Positions 12,004 to 23,523 of a DNA stretch of 64,000 bases are shown piece by piece. The DNA is from Laburnicola sp. R22_1 (taxonomy: Eukaryota > Ascomycota > Dothideomycetes > Pleosporales > Didymosphaeriaceae). Each line of letters opens with the position of its first letter. Position 1 is the stretch's first letter. Both the position numbers and the translations under genes were made by a program. The stretch lies in NCBI GenBank assembly GCA_014281115.1, contig JACONQ010000001.1, forward strand, positions 992,001 through 1,056,000, read 5' to 3'. The notes beneath the pieces were generated by a model that saw only the letters and a program-made list of their open reading frames with translations, had not been told where the DNA came from and did not search any database.

Positions 12004-14217
12004 ATATATTCTATTTGTAGCCCGGACAGATTAGTCCGCCGAATAGTTTTTGCCAAGACCACAATACTTTACTATGAATTATAATGTCTTAATAACACAA
12101 CGCGTTATTATCTAATTAAGAAGGCAGAATTAAGCTTGCCCTTCACGCCTATCAGAATAAGCAAATTTTAAGCCTGCGACGCGCTGCTGTAGCATATAAT
12201 ATCCCAAAGTCTACACTAAGCAATTAAATTAATAGAATTATCGCCCAAGTAGATATACAATTAGGCATGGCAAAGCTTACCGCAACTAAAGAGCAGACAC
12301 TTATACAGTATATTCTTAATCTAGATTTGCAAGAATTTGCACCCCAGCTAGGTAAGGTAGAAGATATGGCCAACAAACTGCTAGCTACGCGGCACAGAGA
12401 CCCTATAGGACAATACTAGGCTTAGCGCTTTGTAAAGCGCGTACCTAAGCTTAAAATGGCTTTTAATTAAGCGAAGGACTAATAGAGGATATAATAGGAA
12501 GACCTAGAGATTATAAACGCGTAGTTTTAGCTAGTAGAGGATACAAAAGCCAAGTATAGAGTGTAGGATAAAGATATCTATAACTTTAATAAGACAGGCT
12601 TCTAGATAGAAGTTATTAACTTAATAAAGGTTGTAACTAGTTTAGAAAGACGTTCTTAATCTACACTTATTTAGCTAGGCAACCGCGAGTGGGTCACAGT
12701 AATTTAGAGTATTTGCGCTGCTAGGTATGCTACCCCGCCCTTTATTATCTATAAAGGGCGAGTCTATATCTTAGTGTGGTATAAGGAGACTAGTATCCCC
12801 CGCGATTAGAAGCTCTTAGTCTCTAAGACTAGCTAGACTAATAGCGAGCTTAGAGTCGCGTAGTTAAAGCACTTTAACGCGTATACAAGGCCGCGCATAG
12901 TGGGGTTATAGAGGTTACTTATTCTAGACAGCTATAAGAGCTACCACTTTTAGGATTTTAAGGATTATTGTCTAAAATAGAAGATCCTAACACTCTATAT
13001 GCTAGCGCACTTATCTTATATCCTCCAGCCACTTAATATAGTCTGTTTCGCGCTACTAAAGCTAAAGTACTCCTAGCACGTGCGAGACTTAGCGCGCCAA
13101 CGCATCTTTTATATTAATAAGAAGGGCTTTCTACTAGCCTTTTATAACGCGTTTTTTAATATATTTACACTAGAAAACTATAAGAAAGCCTTTAAGGCCT
13201 CTAGGCTTATTCCTTTAGATGCGTTAGTAGTAATAGATCGCCTTAATATGCGTATTCACACTCCACCTTAGGGTACCCCACTGGATACACTATGACAAGC
13301 CAGGACCCCAAGTAATACCCTTGAGTTTGGATTCTAGTTAAAGCTCGTACGCGACTCTTTTATTCGATCTCCACCTAATACTAAATTGAGCTACTCACAG
13401 CTTATAAAAGGTGCTAAGCTTATGCTCTACTATGGTGTACTTTAAGAGACCTATATTAAGGAACTTAAGGAGCAAATTAAGGTTCTAATAAAGCGAAAAA
13501 CGCGTAAAAGAAAGCGCATTTAGAAAGGTGAGACGCTAGGCTTTGCTTAGAGAGCAGATTTAGGAGTAGAAAGCCCTTCTATTAGGGTGAAGTTGTTAAA
13601 AAGGGCGCGAGGTAGTGGTGAGGGAGAGGCAGGTCCCTTAACACAACGCCGCTGTGGGAGGTGCAGAGAGCCTAGGCACAACTTAAGGACCTATTAGATA
13701 GATAAAGAGATAGAGAAGGAGTTAGATATTACCCTTAGCGGCTTATTTTTAGATAGTGTTGATAGTAAATTAGAGTGATTTTATTATAGGTTACTATAAG
13801 GCTAAAAATAACGGGTTAACTTTATCTTGCAATAGTACGCACTTAGTGACTAAAAATTAGATAAAGTACTACTTAAGATATAGTATGCTTTACTGCGAAT
13901 CACAATAAGTATACTATATATTACCTACGTATAGTATGGTAGATAATATATCGTATATTATAGGGAGTCTTATTGTAAGTTCGTATTGCTAAGAAAGACT
14001 TCTTAGCTTTGCACGACTGCTGCAGCCGCGCAAAGAGGCTGCACGACGTAAAAAGTAGATTAAATAGTAACTTGGTATATTATAAGTTATAGTAGGTTAT
14101 TATGAGTCACTATAAAGTAACGTTGGTGGTGTTCTATAATAAGTCATAAGGGACCTCGAAGTTGCCAAGAAAAACTGTCCGGCGGACTAATCTGTCCGGG
14201 CTACTAATAGAATATGT
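12004..14217 (+). mobile_element. Fot1/pogo-family transposon, copy 1
   Basis: A 2,214 bp element inserted in the Tc1/mariner element. Its inverted ends run over 50 bp: a variable outer part around ATTCTATTAGTAG, then GCCCGGACAGATTAGTCCGC. TA flanks both ends. One long frame for a DDE transposase lies inside. This copy keeps more CA dinucleotides than copy 2 and is the best template for the family in this window. Confidence 0.92.
12084..13778 (+). pseudogene. Fot1/pogo DDE transposase, many in-frame stops (copy 1)
   Basis: A single 564-codon frame with no frameshift but dozens of TAG/TAA codons. Readable landmarks are a psq-type helix-turn-helix (RRAAVAYNIPKSTLSN) about 50 codons in, a CENP-B-like DNA-binding region, DIYNFNKTGF (first catalytic acid region, D to N), GNREWVTVI, LLILDSYKSYHF, HLSYILQPLNIVCF, and a C-terminal zinc-knuckle-like CGRCREPRHN. 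This domain order defines Fot1/pogo enzymes. The stops sit where Gln, Arg or Trp codons are expected, consistent with RIP. Not functional. Confidence 0.93.
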
Positions 14218-14819
14218 TATATATATACTCTATTATATAGTTAGAGTAATCCTATAATATTATATTAGTAATAAATATTAGTAATCCTAATACTATAGAC
14301 TTTTTAATATTAATTTTAGTGCACCTATATTATTATATTTAATAGAATAATAGAATATTTATATATAATCTATATATATATAATCTAGTACCTATACATA
14401 AGGTAAAATATACTATTTATTATATTAAATATTACTTAATTACTAGTTTCTTAATAGATTACTAAAATTCCTTAAATCTAAGATAATTAAAAATAATAGG
14501 AGTAAATCTATACTAAAGATTTATAGAGAGATTAGAAAAAGAATATATTATACTATATATAAGTATTAGCTAATTCTATATCTTAGATAAAAAGTTATAC
14601 TCATCTAAAGTTAGAGTTCTTTTTTATCCCTATTATACCCCTACATTACTTTTACCCTAGACTGACTAAGCGCTTACTAATAGCCTAAGTATAAGCCTCT
14701 TAACCTTCTCTTTAAAATAATATATTTGTTATATTTTTAGCTAACCTAATAAGGAAGCTATAAGACTTTAGAAAAGATAACTTTTTAAGTGACTTTTTTT
14801 TATTGCACCCCACTGTATT

Positions 14820-15480
14820 TAGAGTTAAAAGTAAGGAGTAGAGTGCGCGTAATTTATTATATATTATAGCGGTTTCTTCCCCAGGGTTAATCTGTAATGT
14901 TACGTGATCTCGAATCGGCTATTTAATCGGCCACCGTGTTACGTAATTAATACAAAAAGTTAATAATAAAATTATTATTATTTTGTATATATTTTGTTAC
15001 TACTACTATGTGCTAGATACTAGGTTTTAGTGCCTCCTATTTTACTCCTCTCTATATATAGTGCGGACTTAACCTTAGTTAGAATTTTCACATAATAAAG
15101 ATCTTTAATATATTATAACGGTAGTATGTCTAGGGTTCTAAGTAGTTAATTATTAGATAATAGGGTAGTAGGTAGAGGTAATCTATTATCTAGTAAAGTA
15201 GTAGTAAAAGGTAAGAGATAGAAGTTAATTATCTAGTAATGCAGCAGTAGGCAAGCAAGTTAGGGTGTTATTATTATAGAGTTAGTTATCTTAGAAGCTA
15301 GGGAAGATGTTAGAAAAACTTTAACGCGCTCTAGTCCTAGAGCTTAGCATATATATAATATTATATAATATTATATAGGCGCTAGTACCGTAATAAAAAA
15401 CGTAGTAATTAAATGTAGTAGGACCACTTAAAAACTAATAAGTAGAGGCAGTTTATGCTTCTGCCTAGAAGGGGAGTTTT
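14820..15480 (-). repeat. Long inverted repeat, right arm with LTR-like insert
   Basis: Reverse complement of 8045-8455, split by about 240 bp of foreign sequence at roughly 14875-15120. That insert includes one LTR-like unit at 14945-15115 and a fragment with GTGTTACGTAATTAAT that also occurs near 21460 and 22010. Outside the insert the arms align in order. Confidence 0.72.
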
Positions 15481-15539
15481 TTATTAATTACTAACTAATT
15501 ACGTAATAAAAATAGTATTTTCTCTATAAATCTATTAAA

Positions 15540-15740
15540 AACTTAAAATTATAGCTTTACTAGTAAAAGGGTTATAAAGCTTTAAAAAAATTACTTATTT
15601 AAACTATTTATGCATATTTGCGCAAGTCTACGTATCTCTAAGCATTTTTATACTAGTAAATTACTTATGCAAAAATGTGCACGTATACGTATGTCTACGC
15701 ACAGTTAAGCAGCCTTACTAGAAAAAAACTTTCCTAATAT
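15540..15740. repeat. Repeat shared with 59870-60060
   Basis: About 200 bp with ACTTATTTAAACTATTTATG, TTGCGCAAGTCTACGTAT and CGTATGTCTACGCA motifs. The reverse complement occurs at about 59870-60060, so a short dispersed element is present at both AT-rich borders. It is partly self-complementary around the TACGTA motifs and has no coding capacity. Confidence 0.65.
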
Positions 15741-16210
15741 AGAAGTAGAATAATAAAGGCTTTTATCTTAAATAATATAATAAAAAAAGGAGAGCCCCCT
15801 ACTTAGTAATTAAAAAGAGCGTAAAAAAGGTAATTATAAAAAAAGCACATTTAAACTACTAAGCAAGCTTAGTAGTTTTAGCGCAAAGCTTCTATATGCA
15901 AAGTTTTTATAAATAGGCTATAGTTAGAACTTTAGAAGAGAGATAAAACTTTAGTGCAGTAGCGCTATAAGCTATTCTTTCTCTACTATTCTAATTATTA
16001 TAAACCTACTATCTAGATTATTATAAATAATATAAGTTAATATTTACTATATTAATAGATATATCCTATTTCTTATAAGTAGAATAAAGATAATATATAC
16101 TAGATACACTATAACTCTATTACTATATTAAAGTTATCTTTACTAAATCTTCTACTATCTCTCTACGCCCTACTATCTATCTAGGTATTAATATTATTTT
16201 TAAAGAAGTA

Positions 16211-18081
16211 ACGTACTTTGCACTCGAGTTAATTATTCTATTAAGTTAATCACTTTGCTAAGACCCCACTAAAACGTACTATTAGTAATAGTACAACGCG
16301 ATGCCTTAACTACATAACAAACTACTAGTGTTAAAAGAAGCGCGTATACAGCTTGCAATCCAGGCTATTAAACAAGACATAACACTCTTTTAGCAACGTG
16401 CTGCAGCCCTCTATAATGTCTCTTAAAGTACACTTAGCAACTAATGCGCTAGAAAGACGTTTAGACGCAACTACGTATCTAATAAAATAAGACTTACTAT
16501 AAGAGAGGAGCAGGTGATTGTGCAGCATATACTCAACCTAGACGCGCGAGGATTTCCGCCCTGGCTTAATGCCATAAAAGATATGGCTGATTCTTTACTA
16601 GCTGCACGCCACTACGAGCCAGTTAGCTAGAGGTGGCCTTATAACTTTGTTAAGCGCCAGCTAAAGCTTTAAGTTAAGTTTAATTAAAAGTACGACTATA
16701 AGAGAGCCCTCTAGGAGGATTCTAAGGTAATACGAGGCTAGTTCTAGCTTGTAGAGAATATAAAGGCTAAGTATAGTATTCTGGATAAGGATACCTACAA
16801 TTTCGACAAGTCTGGCTTTATAATAGGTATAATATTAACTAAAGTAGTAGTTATAGGCTCTAAGTATTAAGAACGGCCAAAGCAGGTATAGCAGGGTAAT
16901 AGGAAGTGGACAACAGTTATCTAAGGCATTAACGCAATAGGGTAGTGGATCCCACCTTTTATTATCTTTAGGAGTAAGTACCACCTCTCCGCCTAGTATA
17001 AAGAGAAGGATCTACCTTATAATTAGGTTATTACAGTCTCTAAGAACGGCTAGATAATAAATAAGCTTAGTCTATAATAGTTAAAGCACTTTAATAAGTA
17101 TACAAAGAGGCGTACTACTAGTAAAACACGTTTACTTATTATTAATGGCCACAAAAGTTATAACTCGCTTAAATTTCAGAATTACTATAAAAAGAGTAAT
17201 ATTATTACTCTCTGTATGCCTTTATATTTGTCGCACCTCTTATAGCCACTTAATGTGAGTTGTTTTGTGCTATTAAAGAAGACGTATAGGCGCTAAGCTA
17301 AGAATCTAATACGTAACTATATTACGCACATTACTAAAATTAAGTTTCTATCTTGCTTTATTACTACTTTTAAGGCTTTAATTACTAAAAGTAATATTAA
17401 AGGAGGCTTTCAAGGTGCTAGCCTAGTGCCCCACAACCTAGAAGTTGTAATATCGCAGCTTAACATCCGCCTACATATGTCTCCACTTTGTACTATTTGC
17501 GATAGTATATAGGAGTCACAAACTCTGCAAAATAGTACAGAACTTAGGTCGTAATCGACGCTAGTTAAGCAGAGGATTTAAAGACATGTAGATAGTTTCC
17601 TAACTTATATAGTTAAGGCGGTGGAAAAGCTTATTAAAGGCGCTAAGCTAATAGGGCATTCTTTAGTGTTAATAACCAAACGCAACGCTAAACTTTAAGC
17701 TACTAATAAGGCCGCCACGCGACGTAAATCGCATAAAAGAAAGCGAGTACAGCGTAAAGGAGTCCTTATAGCTAAAGAGGGCTAGCGGCTGGCCACTTTA
17801 AAGGAGTTTGGAGCGCGCAGTGATGGGCAAAAGGCGAAGAAGAGGGTGCGCGCTAATAGAGGCGAATTTGCTTAATAGCGCTGTGGACGCTGCGGCAAGC
17901 CTAGGTATAACAAAACAATCTGTAGGCAGCCTATAGAAGTAGATTCTAAATAGATTGGCCTATTTAGACTATTAAAAATAGTTTATGTTGACTCTGTACT
18001 ATTGTGAATAGTATAGAACTTAGTGGGGTCTTGGCAAAGTAATTAACTTAATAGAATAATTAACTCGAGTGCAAAGTACGC
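16211..18081 (+). mobile_element. Second Fot1/pogo-type transposon family
   Basis: A 1,871 bp element with inverted ends of about 60 bp. The left end starts ACGTACTTTGCACTCGAGTT; the right end, read inward, starts GCGTACTTTGCACTCGAGTT. Both continue to a shared GACCCCACTAA block. TA flanks both sides. It carries one long stop-ridden transposase frame and its ends differ from the 12004 family, so it is a separate family. Confidence 0.9.
16301..18007 (+). pseudogene. Fot1/pogo-type DDE transposase, many stops (second family)
   Basis: A 568-codon frame without frameshifts but with many TAG/TAA codons. Readable pieces are QRAAALYNVS in the helix-turn-helix, EEQVIVQHILNLDARGFPPW, DTYNFDKSGF (first acid kept), PPFIIFRSKYHL, LLIINGHKSYNS (second acid region, D to N), LSHLL and a final CGRCGKPRYNKTIC zinc-knuckle-like motif. 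The domain order matches Fot1/pogo enzymes but the wording differs from the 12084 frame. Confidence 0.9.
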
Positions 18082-18992
18082 TACTTACTATTACTAAAAA
18101 GTACATAGCGTTAAATTAACTACCTAGGGGTAGCATAATAAAGGCTTTTATTTTAAATAATATAACAAAAAAAACAGAGCCTCCTACTTAGTAATTAAAA
18201 AAAGTGTAAAAAGGTAGTTACAAAAATACAAACTAAAAGTATACGCTATAGTTTTGTATTACTACTACTACTATAGCTATACTAAAGTTCTATTCTATTT
18301 ATAAAATACTTATCTAGCATAAAGAATAGATATACTTAACTATTTATAAGGCTACTCTTATATACTAGTTAGGCTAGCAGCTAGTCTAGTTTATAAAGAA
18401 TAGTAGCACTATATTTCTACTTTAGTAGATATAATTACTTCTTATTAGTACTAGAATTCTCTAGTAAGGGACGCAAAAGAAGAATAATAAGGTCTTTATT
18501 AATAAGCTCTAGTATAGTAAAAGTATTATATAGATTTATAAGATTCTCCTAGTTACTAATACTATTAATTTAGCTTATCTAAGCAAGTACGCAGCATAGC
18601 GGCGCGAGTGTAAATGACTAATAATAGTAGTAGTAATAAGCTAGATATATTATATACACTATAAGTAAATCTTATATAGATTAGAAGCTTATAGAGTATA
18701 GATAAAATATAAGTAAGTTTAATGTTTAAACTATTATTATATTATTATATATTTAAGGTTAGTTTTTAATTAGAATTAGGTACTATATATAGTCTATATA
18801 ACCTTCTATCTTAATTTACTTTAATATTAAACTAAAAAAGGTTAAAAAGATATTTAGTAAGCTAACTATTAGTTACTATAATAAATATTTATTATCTACT
18901 TTTTAATAAAAGCTACTATATTCTAGAATTTAATAGGTAATAAGTATAACTTTAAAGTTATCTTACTATTAAGATTCTCTATAAAGTCTATA

Positions 18993-20064
18993 TAGCGTTA
19001 TTTTATCTACATAGAAGTAGGATGACAAAGGCGTTTATCTTAAATAACATAATAAAAAAGCAGAGCCCCCTGTTTAGTAATTAAAAAAGAGCATAAAAAG
19101 ATAAATTATAAAAAAAAGCATATTTAAACTACTGAGCGAGCTTAGCGATCTTAGCGCGCATAGCTTCTATATACAAAGTTAATTTATAAAAAGGCTATAG
19201 TTAGAACTTTAGAGAAGGGATAAAAGGCTTTAGAGCGACCACGCTATAAGTCCTATTTATTCTTTACTATCCTAACTATTATAAACTACTATTTAAATTA
19301 TTAAAAATAATATAAGTTAATATTAAGTATTTACTATATTAATAGGTATATACTACTATACTTATAAGTAGAATAAGGGTAATATATACTAGATACACTA
19401 TTGCTCTATTACTATATTAAGGTTATCCTAGATAAAGCCCCTACTATTACTCTATACTTTACTATCTATCTAGGTATTAATATTATTTCTAAAAATGTAT
19501 ATACTAAAAATACGCGCCACGACTATTAAAGTAACTATGCTAGAGTTCTATTCTATCTAAATGCTTATTTAGTGTAAACGGCAGGTATACTTAACTATCT
19601 ATAAGGCAGTCCTAGTATACTAGTTAGGTTAGCAGCTTATCTAGTTTGCAAAGGACTATAAGGTTAAATTTTTACTCTAGTAAATATAATTACTTTTTAT
19701 TAATAATAGAATCTAGTTGGAGATATAAAAGAAGAATAATAAGGTCTTTATTAATAAGCTCTAGTATAGTAAGAGTGTTACGTAGGTCTATAAGATTCTC
19801 TTAGTTATTATTACTATTAAGTTAGCTTATCTAAGGAATAAACGTAGATAACTAATAATAGTAGTAGTAATAAGCTAGGTGTGCTATATATACTATAAGT
19901 AAACTTTACGTTAGAACTAGAAGCTTATAGAGTGTAGGATTATTAAGGTGTTTAAGATTAGTCTTTAATTAGAATTAGGTACTGTATATAGTAGATATAA
20001 CCTTTTCTTTTAATCTACTTTAATATTAAACTAAAAAAAAGATTAAAAAGGCGTTTGGCAAGCC
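18993..20064 (+). repeat. ~1.1 kb non-coding repeat, copy A
   Basis: The most complete plus-strand copy. It starts at a GCGTTATTTTATCTAC motif, runs through a MITE-like unit, and ends GGCGTTTGGCAAGCC. A reverse-complement copy lies at 25782-26929 and an interrupted one at 15741-18865. No open frame survives on either strand and the two ends are not inverted repeats of each other, so it may be a non-autonomous element or a fragment. The class is unknown. Confidence 0.78.
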
Positions 20065-21129
20065 CACTATAAAGGCTATAATATAATTATTTTTAAAGTT
20101 ATTTTAAGTTTATTTTAATAGTTATAGATATAGTCTAATAACTTTATTAAAGACTAATTTAGTTTTTACCTATATTATTTAAGTAAGTTATAGGCCTATT
20201 AGTAGTATTTTACTACTATACTAAAGATATTAAATATTTTTATTATAATTTAGCCTAAGTTTTTACTAAGTTAGATCTTAACTATAATAAAACTATACTT
20301 TTATAACTTAGATAATATATATTATTTTTAAAGTCTAAGTAACTATAAACTTTACTTTAGTAGGTTTATTATAAAAATAAGTACATAATTATTTAAAAAT
20401 ATATTTACAATTCTACTGCTAAAGATTAAAGTTTTATTTATTCTTTCTAGTATACTTATATAGTAACTTTATACTAAGTAAGTAAAAGGCTAGTAATACT
20501 TAGGGCGTTATATAAGTAGTAATAAGTTTTAAAGTCTTTTTAAGTATAAAATAGTCTTTTTAGTTATATACTATTTTAATAGCCTAAATATAGCTTAGTT
20601 TTTTTATATACTTTATCCTTAGCTATTTCTATACTTTTTTAATACATATAAACCTATTAGTTAGAATAGATATAAGAGTAGGCCATTATAGGGCGCTAGA
20701 CTTTAGTTATAATAAACTAGTAATAGTAAGCACTGCTTGCTCTAATATATTAGTAACTAATAATAATAGGTAGCTTTTTAACTATTTTTATATAAACTAT
20801 TTAAGGTCTTTTATAAAAACTTCTTTTTTAATAAATTTATAAAGTAGCTATATTAAAGGGCCTATAGTAGGACCATTACTAGAAGCTGTGTAAGTAAATA
20901 CTAACTTAAGACCCATTTTACTCTAGATTACTTTTTTATATAGAAAGTAATTTAAATATTAAAAAAATAAGTTATACAGTAATATAGGGTATAATAAAAG
21001 GAAACTAAGTATATTAAATAGTAATAATAGATAAAATAAATTGCTATAGAGTAAAGGTTCCCTATAGATAATATTATATACTAAGGGTTGCCTAACCTAG
21101 CTAATTTTAGTATGTACCTAGGTTTTATT

Positions 21130-21530
21130 AAAGATCTTTATTGTGTTAAGATTCTAACTAAGGTCGAATCCGCACTATATATAGAGAGGAGTAAAACAAA
21201 AGGCACTAAAATCTAGCATCTAGCACATAGTAGTAGTAACAAAATATACACAAAATAATAATAATTTTGTTGTTAACGTTTTGCACAGTAGTATTATTAA
21301 TAGTAGTTAATAGATAGTCTGCTATCTAGTATAACTAAGTCATATATTATCTCTTAACGTAAGAGAGTAATAAAATAGTTAGGTTAGTTGCTATTATAAT
21401 TATTATTATTATTGTTGCTGCAAAAAATATTATTAAAGAAATTAATAATTACGTAACACAGTGGTCGGTTAAACAGCTGGCCCAGGATTACGTGATATTA
21501 CGAATTAACCCTAGGGAGAGATACCTAGGT
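21130..21530 (-). repeat. LTR-like unit with extended 5' arm (minus)
   Basis: Reading on the minus strand: an arm with GTTAATTCGTAATATCACGT and GTGTTACGTAATTATT, a GCAACTAACCTAACTATTTT stretch, then the LTR-like unit with GTGCGGATTCGACC and AATAAAGATCTTTAAT. The same arm occurs on the plus strand at 21955-22115, giving a divergent pair about 430 bp apart. Confidence 0.65.
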
Positions 21531-21954
21531 TTTATAACATCTCTTTTATATATATAGCCTAATTCTAAAAAGTAGTATTTTTTCTACCCTTTAAAGTCTT
21601 TTTAGAACAATTTTAAGAATGTTATTCCTTTTAAGTATAATATATAATACTTAGCAATAGTATATATTATATATAATTATATTTATAACTAAAAAAATTA
21701 TTTACTATATTAATCTTATTCTTTTAGTATATAGGTCTTATTTCTTTATATAGTATTTGCTTTAATATTTTTATTTCTTTAGTATACTAATTATATAATC
21801 TAGTGTATTTAAGTATATTACTATTATTTTATAAAGTAGTAAAAGTAGTAAAAGCTTTATATAAAGTAGTAGAGGTAGTTATTATATAAAAGGTTATACT
21901 TTATTAGAGTTTATTATTATCTAACTATATATTTATATAGTTACTAGTTTCTCT

Positions 21955-23220
21955 CCTAGAGTTAATCTATAATATTACGTGATCCTAGACTAGCTGTTTA
22001 ACTAACTACTATGTTACGTAATTAATAATTTCTTTAATAAAAATTTTTACTATAATAATAATAATAATAACAATTATAATAGTAACTAACCTAACTATTT
22101 TATTAACTCTCTTTTATAGTAGATCTTCCCTCGTAACTAGCGAGCTGTATTCTACCCCCCTAGAACCTTGCCGCCGCCTATTTCTCTTATGCTCCTGCTG
22201 CTACTGCTTACTTTTACCCTTATTGCTTAGTTATAGTCCCCTACCTTAATAATATCCTAGATAATTACTACCGCGTCTATAAGCTTCTTACGCTATAGCT
22301 GCGCTTTTAATCTTTTATAGTTTTTAAGAAACTACTACTTATTATCTAGTAGCTATCTTATACCTTTGCTTTACTAGTTTTTATTTTTAAGCTTCTCTAG
22401 TAATATCTTTACTTTATTCTATTATTATAGTATAAACGTCTAACCTAACCCTCTATCTAGATACTAAAGGAGTGCTTTGCACTTTAGAATTTAGAGTTAT
22501 AAAACTAGCTAATAGGGCCTAAATAGCTAGGGCTAGATATTATTAAAAATATTAAGATTAAAAGGCCCCTTTAATAATCCTACATATTATATAAGATTAC
22601 TAAATCTCTAGGGATTATCTTTAACTTTACCTAGCTAATTCTCTATATACTCTTAAAACTCTACTATAGCTATGCTGCTCTATATAGAAGAAGTAGTATA
22701 ATTAGACTACTAGAATATTATTACGTTTCTAAATATAATAGATAAAGAACTAAATTTAAAAGATAATAGTAGTAGTTATACATTAAAGATAAAGATTTAG
22801 TATACTAGGCATTACTAATATTATAAAAGTAGGCAGACTTTATACACTATATATATAATAAACTATAGTTATACTACTACTAAGTTGCAAACGCAATAAC
22901 TAAACTATAGTTAAGCGTCTTATTGCCTACACTACTTCTATAGTTGCGACTCTATAGTCTACTATAGCTCTCTAATAGTCTACTAGTTAAAAGATAATAT
23001 ATAACTTAGTTATACTAAATCGTAGACTATTTATTAACTACTATTAATAATACTACTCTTAAAAAAGTTAATAACAAAATTATTATTATTTTATATATAT
23101 TTTGTTACTACTACTATGTGCTAGGTACGAGGTTTTAGTGCCTTCTATTTTACTTCTTTCTATATATAGTGTAGACTTAACCTTAGTTAGAATCTCTACA
23201 CAATAAAGATGTTTAATATA
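21955..23220 (+). mobile_element. LTR-like unit with internal remnant (plus)
   Basis: Begins with the arm found on the minus strand at 21300-21530. About 870 bp of different sequence follows (22115-22985), then the rest of the LTR-like unit, ending near AATAAAGATGTTTAATAT. The middle part includes a stretch (about 22540-22800) with fewer stops in one frame and a charged, Lys/Tyr-rich reading. It may be a gag-like or unrelated remnant; I cannot assign it. Confidence 0.5.
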
Positions 23221-23523
23221 GTTACTAGTAATATACTTAGTGTACTATTTTCTCTTAAGTTTTATATTATAGTAATATCTACTTACTAATTTAATAAAAG
23301 AGTTAGTTTACTATTTTTATAAATAAAGATAGATTGTATATATCTTATATAATTGCTTTTTTATTTTATATAGTAGTAGTATCTACTTACTAACTTTATA
23401 AAGGTTTAATCTACTATTCTCTTACGTATAGAGAATACGATATAATAAAATAACTTATATAGCTAATAATATATAGAAAATAAAGTATAATAAAAGAAAG
23501 TGTATAACTAATAATAACTTATA

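Larger units (their letters stand above)
9693..14815 (+). mobile_element. Tc1/mariner-type DNA transposon, RIP-degraded
   Basis: Terminal inverted repeats begin TAGTGGGATGCAATAAAA at 9693 and, read inward from 14815, CAGTGGGGTGCAATAAAA. The similarity continues for over 80 bp, and a TA duplication flanks both ends (9691-9692 and 14816-14817). The only differences in the outer motif are C-to-T or G-to-A. The element carries a broken Tc1-family transposase at 10143-11403 and is interrupted by a 2.2 kb Fot1/pogo copy at 12004-14217. Without that insert it would be about 2.9 kb. It resembles Molly-type elements of Pleosporales; the name is not claimed. Confidence 0.9.
15741..18865 (+). repeat. 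~1.1 kb non-coding repeat, copy C, interrupted
   Basis: Matches the repeat at 18993-20064 but is split by a Fot1/pogo element (16211-18081) and a MITE-like unit (about 18114-18220). The left part runs to about 16205 and the right part resumes near 18235. Landmarks are a MITE-like left end, TAAACTACTAAGCAAGCTTA, TAGATACACTATAACTCTAT, TTCTATTCTATTTATAAAA and an AATTAGAATTAGGTACTATA block near the right end. Confidence 0.72.
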
